DNA of 64,000 nucleotides, taken from the NCBI RefSeq assembly GCF_009848505.1, contig NZ_WWDL01000014.1, positions 1 through 64,000 of the forward strand, read 5' to 3'. Below, in pieces: positions 44,668-52,753 of this stretch. Position 1 is the stretch's first letter, and every line of letters starts with the position of its first letter. The notes under the pieces were generated by a model that did no database searches, was not told the origin of the DNA, and was given only the letters and a program-made list of their open reading frames with translations. The stretch is from Muricoccus harenae. GTDB lineage: Bacteria; Pseudomonadota; Alphaproteobacteria; Acetobacterales; Acetobacteraceae. Both the position numbers and the translations under genes were made by a program.

Positions 44668-44688
44668 TTATTGTGCAATGCAACATAA
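44668..44688. promoter_or_regulatory. 21-bp near-palindrome upstream of the DUF1194 gene
   Basis: TTAT, two bases, TGCA, a central base, TGCA, two bases, ATAA, in an AT-rich island within very GC-rich DNA. It resembles a dimeric repressor operator. It lies 58 bp upstream of the DUF1194 start. No regulator is assigned. Confidence 0.4.
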
Positions 44689-44851
44689 AGGCCACCCCAA
44701 GCACTCACCAGACCGGGTGCCACATTTCTGCCTCGCTCTACGGGAATGGGTCAGTGGCTGTGGCCAATATGCCGCAAGTAATCGGGCAGCAGGTCGGACG
44801 AAACGAAGAGTGCTGCCTTGGCCCGCAGGGAGGCGTGCCCTGGCCGCTTTG

Positions 44852-46045
44852 TCAGGCCTGGATCAGCCCGGCGAAAGGGCGGACCGGGACGGTATCGGGA
44901 AACACATCCGCCACCGCCGGCCGGGGGAATTGCAGGTGCTCCACCAGCACACCGGCCAGCACGGCGCGCAGGTCAGTGGTGGGGCGCAGGTCCCGGTCCT
45001 CGTTCAGCTCATGCGGTGCAAGGCCCGGCCAGTCCGCCAGCACGCGCCCGCCCTTCAGCCGCCCGCCCAGCAGCAGCGCTGCCGTGGCCATGCCGTGATC
45101 CGTGCCGCCCGTGCCGTTCAGTCGCGCCGTGCGGCCGAACTCGGTGACCACCACCACCACCATGTCCGACCAAACCGGCCCCAGCCCGTCCCGCAGCGCC
45201 GCCAGCGCATCGTCCAGCGCGGCCAGGCGGTTCGCCAGGACGCCCCGCGCGGTGCCCTGCTGCGCATGGGTGTCCCAGCCGTTCAATCCCAGCGCTGCAA
45301 CGCGTGGGCCATCCGGCCGGGCCATGATCCGCGCGGCGGCCGCGGCCTCGCTGGCGAAGGCGGGCCGACCGGGAATGCGCTGGCCGGGGGCGCCGGGTGG
45401 CGTGGCCCGCATCAGCCTGTCCAGCGAGGCACCGGCCCGCAGCGCCTCCGCCAGGCGCGGGTCGCGCGCCTCGTAAAGGTCGAGGAGCCGCGTCACCAAC
45501 TCGTTGTCGGCATAGCGGAAGCTCTGCAGCTGCCAGGTTTGCACCGGGGCCGGGCCCTGCATGATCACCGGCACCACCGGCGCCACCGCCAGCCCCCTGG
45601 GCGGCGCCACGCGCTCGCCCCGCGGCAAGGCGGTCAGGGCGCGGTTGAGCCAGCCGGTGCGATCCCCCGTGGTGACGCGGGGCAGGCCGCTTTCCAGCAT
45701 GTCCTGCCCGTCGAAATGGGAACGGCCACGATAGGGGGTGTGGGTGGCGTGCAGCGCCAGCGCCTCGCCCTCGCGGAACATCGCCAGCAGTTGCGGCATG
45801 CTGGCATGGAGGGAGAACAGGCTGTCCAGCGGCACGGCTTCACCCGCATCGGCTCCGCGCAGTGCGGCGAAGGCCGGATCGCCCACCGGCTGAAGCATGG
45901 AGATGCCATCCAGCCCGCCGCGCAGGATCACCACCAGCAGCCGGGGATCGCGCCCGGTGGCGGCGGCCAGCCGCGGCGCATAGGGCCAGGCGAAGAGCGC
46001 GCCGAGGCTGCGGAGGACGGCGCGGCGCATTACGGAATGGGTCAT
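44852..46045 (-). CDS. DUF1501 family exported protein
   Basis: A 397-residue protein with an RR-containing signal peptide and the alkaline-phosphatase-like DUF1501 fold (LLVVILRGGLDGISML, RSHFDGQDMLESG, VVVVTEFGRTARLNGTGGTDHG). DUF1501 proteins are nearly always encoded next to DUF1800 proteins, as here, with a four-base overlap. Their shared function is unknown; export by Tat is inferred. Confidence 0.92.
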   Translation of the reverse strand: MTHSVMRRAVLRSLGALFAWPYAPRLAAATGRDPRLLVVILRGGLDGISMLQPVGDPAFAALRGADAGEAVPLDSLFSLHASMPQLLAMFREGEALALHATHTPYRGRSHFDGQDMLESGLPRVTTGDRTGWLNRALTALPRGERVAPPRGLAVAPVVPVIMQGPAPVQTWQLQSFRYADNELVTRLLDLYEARDPRLAEALRAGASLDRLMRATPPGAPGQRIPGRPAFASEAAAAARIMARPDGPRVAALGLNGWDTHAQQGTARGVLANRLAALDDALAALRDGLGPVWSDMVVVVVTEFGRTARLNGTGGTDHGMATAALLLGGRLKGGRVLADWPGLAPHELNEDRDLRPTTDLRAVLAGVLVEHLQFPRPAVADVFPDTVPVRPFAGLIQA

Positions 46046-47394
46046 CGCCTCTGGAACTCCGGCGAGAGGAGGAGAAGGGCCAGCGCCTGGCGTCCCTCGG
46101 AGGCGCGTGCCACCGCCTGCCGCGTCTCGGCGCTGGCGGCGGGGCCGAAGGCGGCATCGAGCAGGGCGCGGGCATCCAGCCCGGGCGGCAGGCGGGTCGC
46201 CAGCTCGGCGGCCCAGTCCAGCCGGGTCTTGATGGCATCCGGCGCCGCCCAGGCTTCGTCCTCGGCCGGCCAACCCTTGGGGGATGGCGGGGCACGATAG
46301 GGCTGGCCCATGGCGCGCAGGGAACGGTAGGGCGCCGGCCGGGGCGGCAGGCCCCCGAGCAGCCGGGCCGTGGCGAGGATCAGCTCCAGCGGGGAACGCA
46401 GCTTGCGTGGCGGGCCCCAGGCTTCGTCATCGGCGATCAGGGCGCGGGTGACGGCGCCGAGGTCGCCATCGGTGCGGCGGAAGACCTCCGCCATGCGCGC
46501 CTCCAGCCCCGGCAGGCCATGGCCGACGAAATGCCGCACCAGGCGGCGTGCCACATGCCGCGCGGTGGCGGGATGGCGGGCAAGGTCGTCCAGCACGGCC
46601 AGGGCCTGCTGCGGCCCCAGCCGCGCATAGGTCTTGCCCAGGATCACCTTCACCCCCGGCTCGTGCCGCTCCGGGAAGAAGCGCACGCGGCGCGGCTCCA
46701 GGCCCGCAGGCGATAGCTCCACAGACCAACCTGTCAGCGCCCTCGCGAAGGCGATGACGTCCTCCTGGGTGTAGCCGCCATCGACGCCCAGCGTGTGAAG
46801 CTCCAGCGCCTCCCGCGCGAGGTTCTCGTTCAGCCCCCGCCGGCCCCGCCCGCGCAGTCCCGAGGGCGAGTTCGGGCCGATGGAGGTGCGGTTGTCGAGA
46901 TAGAACAGCATCGCCGCGTGCAGGATCGCGGCCTTCGCCAGATCAGCGAAGCGGCCCAGGAGATGCGGGCGGATCGCCTCGCGTTCATAGGCTTCGCTCA
47001 GATAGGCGGCGGCGCCCGATGTCGCGCTGGTCGTGAAGTGGTCGGCCCAGAACAGGGCCAGGCGCTCCTGCAGCGGCGATGGCGTCCGGGTCGCCAGTGC
47101 GATGCGGGCCTGCAGGGCTTCACCAAGCAGGTCGCCCGGGCGCAGGAAGCCCGCATCCTCTTGCATCATCCCCTCCCCGGAGGGGCGCAGCATCGCCTCG
47201 CGCCGGGCCATGATGAGGGCGAGGCCCGCATCGGAATCCGCCCCCTGCACCGGCGCCAGCGCTTCTGCCGGGCGGGCGAGCGCCGCCTCCGCCCAGCCGC
47301 GGGGATCGCGCGCCACAAGGGGCAGTTCGTCCGGCGCGGCACCGAGTCCGAAGCGGTTCACCGCCCAGAGCGCCATTTCCGCCTGTGCAGCCAA
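46042..47394 (-). CDS. DUF1800 family protein
   Basis: A 450-residue protein of the DUF1800 family. The start AEMALWAVNRFGLGA, the block FWADHFTTSA, and the segment NENLAREALELHTLGVDGGYTQEDV are family hallmarks. No signal peptide is apparent, so it may leave the cell with its DUF1501 partner or act inside. Function unknown. Upstream spacer 47395-47505 would hold the promoter. Confidence 0.9.
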   Translation of the reverse strand: MAAQAEMALWAVNRFGLGAAPDELPLVARDPRGWAEAALARPAEALAPVQGADSDAGLALIMARREAMLRPSGEGMMQEDAGFLRPGDLLGEALQARIALATRTPSPLQERLALFWADHFTTSATSGAAAYLSEAYEREAIRPHLLGRFADLAKAAILHAAMLFYLDNRTSIGPNSPSGLRGRGRRGLNENLAREALELHTLGVDGGYTQEDVIAFARALTGWSVELSPAGLEPRRVRFFPERHEPGVKVILGKTYARLGPQQALAVLDDLARHPATARHVARRLVRHFVGHGLPGLEARMAEVFRRTDGDLGAVTRALIADDEAWGPPRKLRSPLELILATARLLGGLPPRPAPYRSLRAMGQPYRAPPSPKGWPAEDEAWAAPDAIKTRLDWAAELATRLPPGLDARALLDAAFGPAASAETRQAVARASEGRQALALLLLSPEFQRR

Positions 47395-47505
47395 GGGCGG
47401 CTCCCTGCAGATTTCCGGAGTGTCCCCGTTAGCGAGCGCCCCGGCCGATTGACAGTCAAGAAATGCGTAGGGCCGCGGCGCCTTCTCCGGTGGGCAGGCC
47501 CGCCT

Positions 47506-48248
47506 TCAGAGGTAGTGATGCGCCATAAAGGGTGCGTCATGCTGACGGCAGAAGCCCAGCTCCGCCTGGACCTTTTCCGTGAGCGCCGCAACCGTCTCCG
47601 GCTTCAGGTCACGGCAGAAGCGCCCGGGCATCACATCGGCGCCCTCTCAGGCGCCGCCCCCCTTGAGCCAGCGGTCATTCCCGGTAACGGCTTCCGGCCG
47701 CTCGCTCCGCAGCACCTCGGCCACTTCCGACGGCGCGCGGCCGAAGACGCGGCAGAGATTGTCCATCATGTAGTCAAATGCCGAGACAAGCTGGTTGTAG
47801 GACGTCCAGGTGACGCCCTCCCCCATCGGCCCGTCGGCAAGGCTGCGCATCAGCTTGTAGATCGAGGCGTTGTTGCGGCCGAGCACGTACCGGTCGATCC
47901 CCATCTCCAGCACCTTGCGGCGCTTCTCCTCGGCCACCTCCGGCGGATCGTCGTTCGGGTGCTGCAGGGCCCACCAATACTGGTTGTAGGCCAGGTCACG
48001 CGGATCGCGGAAATGCCCGATGATGCGGAAGGCCGAGAGATCGAGCGTGGGGTCCCAATTGCGCGGTCCGCGGAACCAGTAGAGGACCTCCCCGGCCGTC
48101 GGATCGAGGAAGGTCACGCCTTCGCGCTTCTCAAGCGATGCCGGCGCCGCGGCCGCGTGCATCCTGATGGATTTGCCCCGATCTTCTGGAGGATCCGCAG
48201 CATTGATCCAGTGCCGGAGTTGGGCGAGCAGAAGAAGATGTAGGCCAT
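47506..48248 (-). pseudogene. Sulfotransferase-like gene, broken by a frameshift and a stop
   Basis: The ATG at 48248 starts MAYIFFCSPNSGTGSMLRIL, which looks like a sulfotransferase PAPS-binding loop. About 22 codons in, the frame must shift. At the C4/G4 run at 48176-48179, one extra G would join QKIG to GKSIRMHAAAAPASLEK. The second frame then carries LSAFRIIGHFRDPRDLAYNQ, the 3'-phosphate-binding region. It meets TGA at 47647-47649 and continues in frame with LKPETVAALTEKVQAELGF, a typical C-terminus, to 47506. The total of 743 bases is one short of a multiple of three. The uninterrupted 3' frame extends to 48486 but is meaningless upstream. Confidence 0.75.
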
Positions 48249-48527
48249 GGCTGCTGCTACCCCTTACGGCGCGCAGGTGCCAGGGCTCCGCGGCGATCGT
48301 GAAGTCCTCGCTTCCTCGCGATGGCGTGGCGCAGGGGAGGAACGCGGTGACCATCCTGCGGCCGCATCGCGCTCCGGCGGCCGGGCCATAGCAGGGCCCG
48401 GAGCCTGGCCAGCAGCCCCCCTGGCTGCAAGGCGACGGAACTTGGAGAGCAAGGGGGCCATCGCCGTCCAGGCTGGTCCGGGACATGCTTGCGCCCTTGG
48501 CAGGTCAAGCGCCCGGAGGCGAGCCGA
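48249..48527. other. Spacer with nothing recognised
   Basis: 279 bases between the broken sulfotransferase gene and the LysR gene, which point away from each other. I find no convincing coding region, RNA or repeat. It should hold the divergent promoters. GGAGG at its right end serves the LysR start. Confidence 0.5.
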
Positions 48528-49433
48528 TTGGTCGAGTTCCGAAGTCTGGAGGTGTTTTACTGGGTGGCAACACTGCGCAGCTTCGGCCGCGCGGCGGAGC
48601 GCCTCTACACCACCCAGCCCGCCGTTTCCCAGCGAATTGCCGCGCTGGAGGAGGAGTTCGGCGGCCGCCTGCTGGAACGCGCGGGTCGCGGCGCCGTGCC
48701 CACTCCCAAGGGCCGACTGCTGCTGGACCATGCGGACCGGCTGCTCCGCATGCGCGCCGAGATGATCCGGGCGGTTGCGGCGCCGGGGGTAGTGAGCGGA
48801 CTGGTGCGGCTGGGCGTGTCGGAAACCATCGTGCAGACCTGGCTGCCGGAGTTCATCGAACGCGTCAGCCGAGAGCATCCCTCGGTGACCTTCGACATCG
48901 AGGTGGATGTGACGCCGCGCATGAAGGCCAGCCTGCTGCGGCAGGAGCTGGACCTCGCCTTCCTCGTGGGGCCGATCGCGGAGCCGGACTTCGTCGACCT
49001 CGAGCTCTGCGCCTTCCCGCATGCCTTCGCCTGCAGCCCCCGGCTGGGGCTGGGCCCAGGGCGCGTGCCGGCCGAGGCGCTGCTGCGGCGCGCCTTCATC
49101 ACCTATCCGCGCAGCACGGCGAACTACCAGCATCTGCAGCAGGCCTTCCGGGAGCGCATGACGGCACGGCCGCGAATCCATGTCAGCTCCTCCATCGCCA
49201 CCATCATCCGCATGGCGGTGGACGGAATCGGCATCAGCATGATTCCCGAAGCAGTGATGCGCCCCGAGCTCGCGCGGGGCGAGCTTCATCTGCTGGACAC
49301 CGGGCTGGAGCTGCCGCCGATCCAGTTCACCGCCACCTATCGCATGGCGCCGGATGCCACGCTGATCGCGATGCTTGCCTGCATCGCAGTCGAAGTGGCG
49401 CGATCCTTTGCACGGCCCGATAAGCTGGAATGA
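48528..49433 (+). CDS. LysR family transcriptional regulator
   Basis: A 301-residue LysR regulator. The winged helix-turn-helix (VFYWVATLRSFGRAAERLYTT, QPAVSQRIAALE) occupies residues 1-60, followed by an effector-binding domain similar to periplasmic binding proteins. I choose the TTG at 48528 because GGAGG is eight bases upstream and MVEFRSLEVFYWV is a normal LysR start. It lies directly upstream of the TRAP and hydantoinase genes on the same strand and probably controls them. Confidence 0.9.
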   Translation: MVEFRSLEVFYWVATLRSFGRAAERLYTTQPAVSQRIAALEEEFGGRLLERAGRGAVPTPKGRLLLDHADRLLRMRAEMIRAVAAPGVVSGLVRLGVSETIVQTWLPEFIERVSREHPSVTFDIEVDVTPRMKASLLRQELDLAFLVGPIAEPDFVDLELCAFPHAFACSPRLGLGPGRVPAEALLRRAFITYPRSTANYQHLQQAFRERMTARPRIHVSSSIATIIRMAVDGIGISMIPEAVMRPELARGELHLLDTGLELPPIQFTATYRMAPDATLIAMLACIAVEVARSFARPDKLE

Positions 49434-49574
49434 TGGAAAGCGGTTCGATTTGATGATTTGATCCGTATCGCGGGCCGCGCCCTACTGCGCGGACCAAAAC
49501 GGGACCGCACGCCAGAAGGACGGCCCGACCATGCCAGGCACCGCGGCCCCCAACGCCCTGGAGGACCGAGACGC

Positions 49575-50669
49575 ATGATCCGTCGCAACCTGACCCGCGC
49601 CGTGGTGGCCTGCCTGGCCCTGGCGGCAGGACCCGCGGGCTTGTCCCAGGCCTTCGCGCAGATGCCCGAAAGCCTGCCCGCCGGTCCGGCCCTGCGCATG
49701 TCGGCCGTCACGCAGCCCTTGCCCACCATGCCGCAGTTCACGCGGGTGGATGTGCCCTATCTGCGGGAGGCGCTGTCCCAGCGCTCGAACGGGCGGATCA
49801 CCATGCAGCTCTCCTCCCATGCCGAGCGCAACCTCGGGGGCAACGAGATCGTGCGGCTGGTGCGCTCCGGCCAGGTGGATATCGGCGCCGGCACACTTTC
49901 CACCCTCTCGGGCGACGTGCCGATCCTGGACGGCATCGACCTGGCAGGGCTGAGCCCGGATATCGAGCAGGCGAAGAAGATCGCCGAGGCCATCATGCCG
50001 GCCGCCAACCGCGACCTGGAGCGTTTCGGCGCGCGGATCATGCTGATCTACCCCTTCCCCGCGCAGGTGCTGTTCTGCCGCCAGCCCTTCACCACGCTGG
50101 GCGACCTGCGTGGCCGGAAGGTGCGCACCTTCGGCAATTCGCTGAACGACCTGATGACCACCATCGGTGCGCAGCCCGTCAGCATCGGCTTCCCCGAGGT
50201 GTACAGCGCACTGGAGCGCGGCGTGGCCGATTGCGCCGTGACGGGCACAGGCAGCGGCGCCTCCGCACGCTGGCCGGAGGTTTCCACCCATATCTCCGAC
50301 CTGCCACTTTCCTGGTCTCTCGCCGGCTATATGGTCAATCTCACCTGGTGGAACCGGCTGGATCCGACAGTGAGGGCCTTCCTGGAAGGCACCTTCCGCG
50401 AGATGAACGATAAGCTGTGGGAGCTCGGCGCCGCGGCCACGCGGGACGGCATCGCCTGCAACACCGGCGTCGCGGCCGAGTGCAAGCTGCATCCGCTGGC
50501 CCCTCGCCCGATGACCGAGGTGCGCGCGACCGAAGCCGACCGCGCGCTGGTGCAGACCACCTTCCGCAACGTCGTGCTGCCAAATTGGGTGCAGCGCTGC
50601 GGCGCGCGCTGCGGCGAAACCTACAACCAGATCGTCGCCCCCATCGGCGGCGTGGAGTATCGCCGTTGA
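49575..50669 (+). CDS. TRAP transporter substrate-binding protein (DctP family)
   Basis: A periplasmic binding protein of 364 residues with a signal peptide (residues 1-29, ending AFAQ). The DctP fold shows LRGRKVRTFGNSLNDLMTTIG and IGFPEVYSALERGVADCAV, containing the carboxylate-contacting regions. It would capture an organic acid for the membrane subunits encoded next. CTGGAGGA precedes the ATG. Its stop overlaps the small permease start by four bases. Confidence 0.92.
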   Translation: MIRRNLTRAVVACLALAAGPAGLSQAFAQMPESLPAGPALRMSAVTQPLPTMPQFTRVDVPYLREALSQRSNGRITMQLSSHAERNLGGNEIVRLVRSGQVDIGAGTLSTLSGDVPILDGIDLAGLSPDIEQAKKIAEAIMPAANRDLERFGARIMLIYPFPAQVLFCRQPFTTLGDLRGRKVRTFGNSLNDLMTTIGAQPVSIGFPEVYSALERGVADCAVTGTGSGASARWPEVSTHISDLPLSWSLAGYMVNLTWWNRLDPTVRAFLEGTFREMNDKLWELGAAATRDGIACNTGVAAECKLHPLAPRPMTEVRATEADRALVQTTFRNVVLPNWVQRCGARCGETYNQIVAPIGGVEYRR

Positions 50670-51292
50670 GCGACACCACCCCCGCGCCACTTCGCGTGGC
50701 GCGGGGCCTCACACGGGTGGTGACGCGTATCGCGGCGTTGATGGCCTATCTGGCCGGGTGGAACTACGTGGCCTGCGCCGCCCTGATCACCTTCGACGTG
50801 GTGGGGCGGAGCCTTCTGGGCTTTTCCAGTGCCGCCACGGTGGAGATCAGCAGCTACATGCTGGCCTGCGGCATCGCCTGGTCGCTGGCGCATACGCTGG
50901 CACGGCGTGCGCATATCCGCGTGGACGTGCTGGTGAACCGCATGAGGCTGCGCAACCGCGCCTGGCTGCATGTGCTGTCCCTCGCCCTGCTGGCGGGTTT
51001 CGCCGGCTTCATCGCCTGGGCCGGCTGGCAGGTGCTGGAGGAATCCATGCTGTTCGACGCGCATGACAACAGCGCGCTTCGCATCCCCATCGACATTCCT
51101 CAGGGTATCTGGGCCTTCGGGCTGCTGTCCTTCCTGGTGATGTCGCTGGTGCTGCTGCTGGAAGCCAGCCTTGCCCTGGCCTTCGGTCGCGTGGAGGAGG
51201 TGGATGCGCTGCTCGGCTCGCGCTCCGTTAATGATGAGACACAGGAGGCGCTGGAGGCCGTGGCCATGGCGCGGGAGGAGCAGCCGGCATGA
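50666..51292 (+). CDS. TRAP transporter small permease (DctQ family)
   Basis: A 208-residue four-helix membrane subunit, with helices near AGWNYVACAALITFDVVGRSLLG-like, ACGIAWSLAHTLARRAHI, LALLAGFAGFIAWAGW and IWAFGLLSFLVMSLVLLLEA. The TTG at 50666 overlaps the dctP-like stop (TTGA), and GGAG lies about ten bases upstream. It overlaps the large permease by four bases at its end. Confidence 0.9.
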   Translation: MSDTTPAPLRVARGLTRVVTRIAALMAYLAGWNYVACAALITFDVVGRSLLGFSSAATVEISSYMLACGIAWSLAHTLARRAHIRVDVLVNRMRLRNRAWLHVLSLALLAGFAGFIAWAGWQVLEESMLFDAHDNSALRIPIDIPQGIWAFGLLSFLVMSLVLLLEASLALAFGRVEEVDALLGSRSVNDETQEALEAVAMAREEQPA

Positions 51293-52653
51293 TCGCGATC
51301 GTCTTCCTCCTGAGTCTCCTCGCCGTGCTGGTCTTCGCGGCGGCAGGCACGGGGCAGTCCCTGCCCATCGCCGAGATCCTGGGGTTGATTGCCGTCTTCG
51401 TCGTGTTCTTCGGCGCGGGCGTGCATGTGGCGGCGGTGCTGGGCATCCTGGCGGTGCTGACGGGCTTCATCTTCTCCGACCGCCCGTTCTGGCTCTTCGC
51501 CGGCCAGACCTTCTGGGGGCCGTCGAGCAACTTCGTGCTGATTGCCGTGCCGCTGTTCCTCCTGATGGGCGAGATCCTGCTCCGGGCGGGGCTGTCGGAC
51601 CGGCTCTATAAGTCGCTGAACGTCTGGCTGAACCGGCTGCCGGGCGGGCTGCTGCATACGAATATCGCCTCCTGCGCGCTGTTCTCCGCCATCTCCGGTT
51701 CCTCCGTCGCCACCGCGGCGACCATGGGCTCGGTCGCCCTGCCCTATTTCAACGACACGAAATACAGCCAGCGCATGGTGCTCGGCTCGCTCGCGGCCGG
51801 CGGCGCCATGGGCAACCTGATCCCGCCCGGGATCACCTTCATCGTCTATGGGCTGATCACCGAAACCTCAGTCGGCGCGCTTTACGTCGCGGCGATCCTG
51901 CCGAGCGTGCTCGTCACACTGCTCTTCGCCGGCGTCATCACCGTGCACGGGTTGCGCAACCCGCTCGACCGGCCACCATCGCTGCCGCTTTCGGTGAAGC
52001 TGCGCTCCCTGGCCGGGTTGGTGCCCACCATGGCGCTGATCGTCATGGTGCTCGGCTCCATCTATGGCGGCTATGCCACCCCCACCGAGGCGGCGGCGCT
52101 GGGCGTGGCGGGGGCGCTGTTCTTCGCCGCCATAGAGGGCAAGCTCACCTTCCACATGCTCAACGCCTCGGCCGAGGCGACGGCACGGAACACGGCGCTG
52201 CTGGGGCTCATCATCCTCGGCGCCTATCTGCTGAACTACATCCTGACGTTGATCAACGTACCCCAGGCGCTCGCCGAGATGATCTCGCACCTGCCAGTGC
52301 CGCCCTGGGCGATCATGCTCGCGATCATCGGCATGTACTTCGCCCTCGGCACCTTCATGGAGGGCTTCTCCATGATCATCACCACCGTGCCCGTGGTTTT
52401 TCCCATCGTCGTGGCGCTGGGATACGACCCGATCTGGTTCGGCGTGGTGGTGACGATGCTGGTGGAGATCGCACAGATCAGCCCGCCGGACGGCACCGTG
52501 ATGTATGTGCTGCAGGGCATGCGTCCCAAGGGCGGGCCGATCACCGATGTGTTCGCGGGGGTGATGCCCTTCCTGCTGGCCTATCTCCTGGCGGTCGGGC
52601 TGCTGCTGATCTGGCCCGCCATCGCCCTCTGGCCTCTCCACTTCATGAGCTAG
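51289..52653 (+). CDS. TRAP transporter large permease (DctM family)
   Basis: A 454-residue integral membrane protein with about a dozen helices; it forms the sodium-coupled transport path of the TRAP system. Conserved blocks include FVLIAVPLFLLMGEIL, SGSSVATAATMGSVALP and the C-terminal QISPPDGTVMYVL. It completes a DctPQM set. A 100-bp spacer separates it from the hyuA-like gene. Confidence 0.93.
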   Translation: MIAIVFLLSLLAVLVFAAAGTGQSLPIAEILGLIAVFVVFFGAGVHVAAVLGILAVLTGFIFSDRPFWLFAGQTFWGPSSNFVLIAVPLFLLMGEILLRAGLSDRLYKSLNVWLNRLPGGLLHTNIASCALFSAISGSSVATAATMGSVALPYFNDTKYSQRMVLGSLAAGGAMGNLIPPGITFIVYGLITETSVGALYVAAILPSVLVTLLFAGVITVHGLRNPLDRPPSLPLSVKLRSLAGLVPTMALIVMVLGSIYGGYATPTEAAALGVAGALFFAAIEGKLTFHMLNASAEATARNTALLGLIILGAYLLNYILTLINVPQALAEMISHLPVPPWAIMLAIIGMYFALGTFMEGFSMIITTVPVVFPIVVALGYDPIWFGVVVTMLVEIAQISPPDGTVMYVLQGMRPKGGPITDVFAGVMPFLLAYLLAVGLLLIWPAIALWPLHFMS

Positions 52654-52753
52654 GCGCTCCACCCGCCGGCACGTCCGGCGCTTCGACGACACCACTCGCC
52701 CCGCGCCCCGCAGGGGCACGCCGCCCCCATCTTGCCCGGAGTTCCCGCACACC

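Noticed and set aside
49485-49502. CCGCGC-N6-GCGCGG inverted repeat upstream of the DctP gene as a LysR operator
   Set aside because: It lacks the T-N11-A LysR pattern, and such short GC repeats are expected by chance at this base composition.
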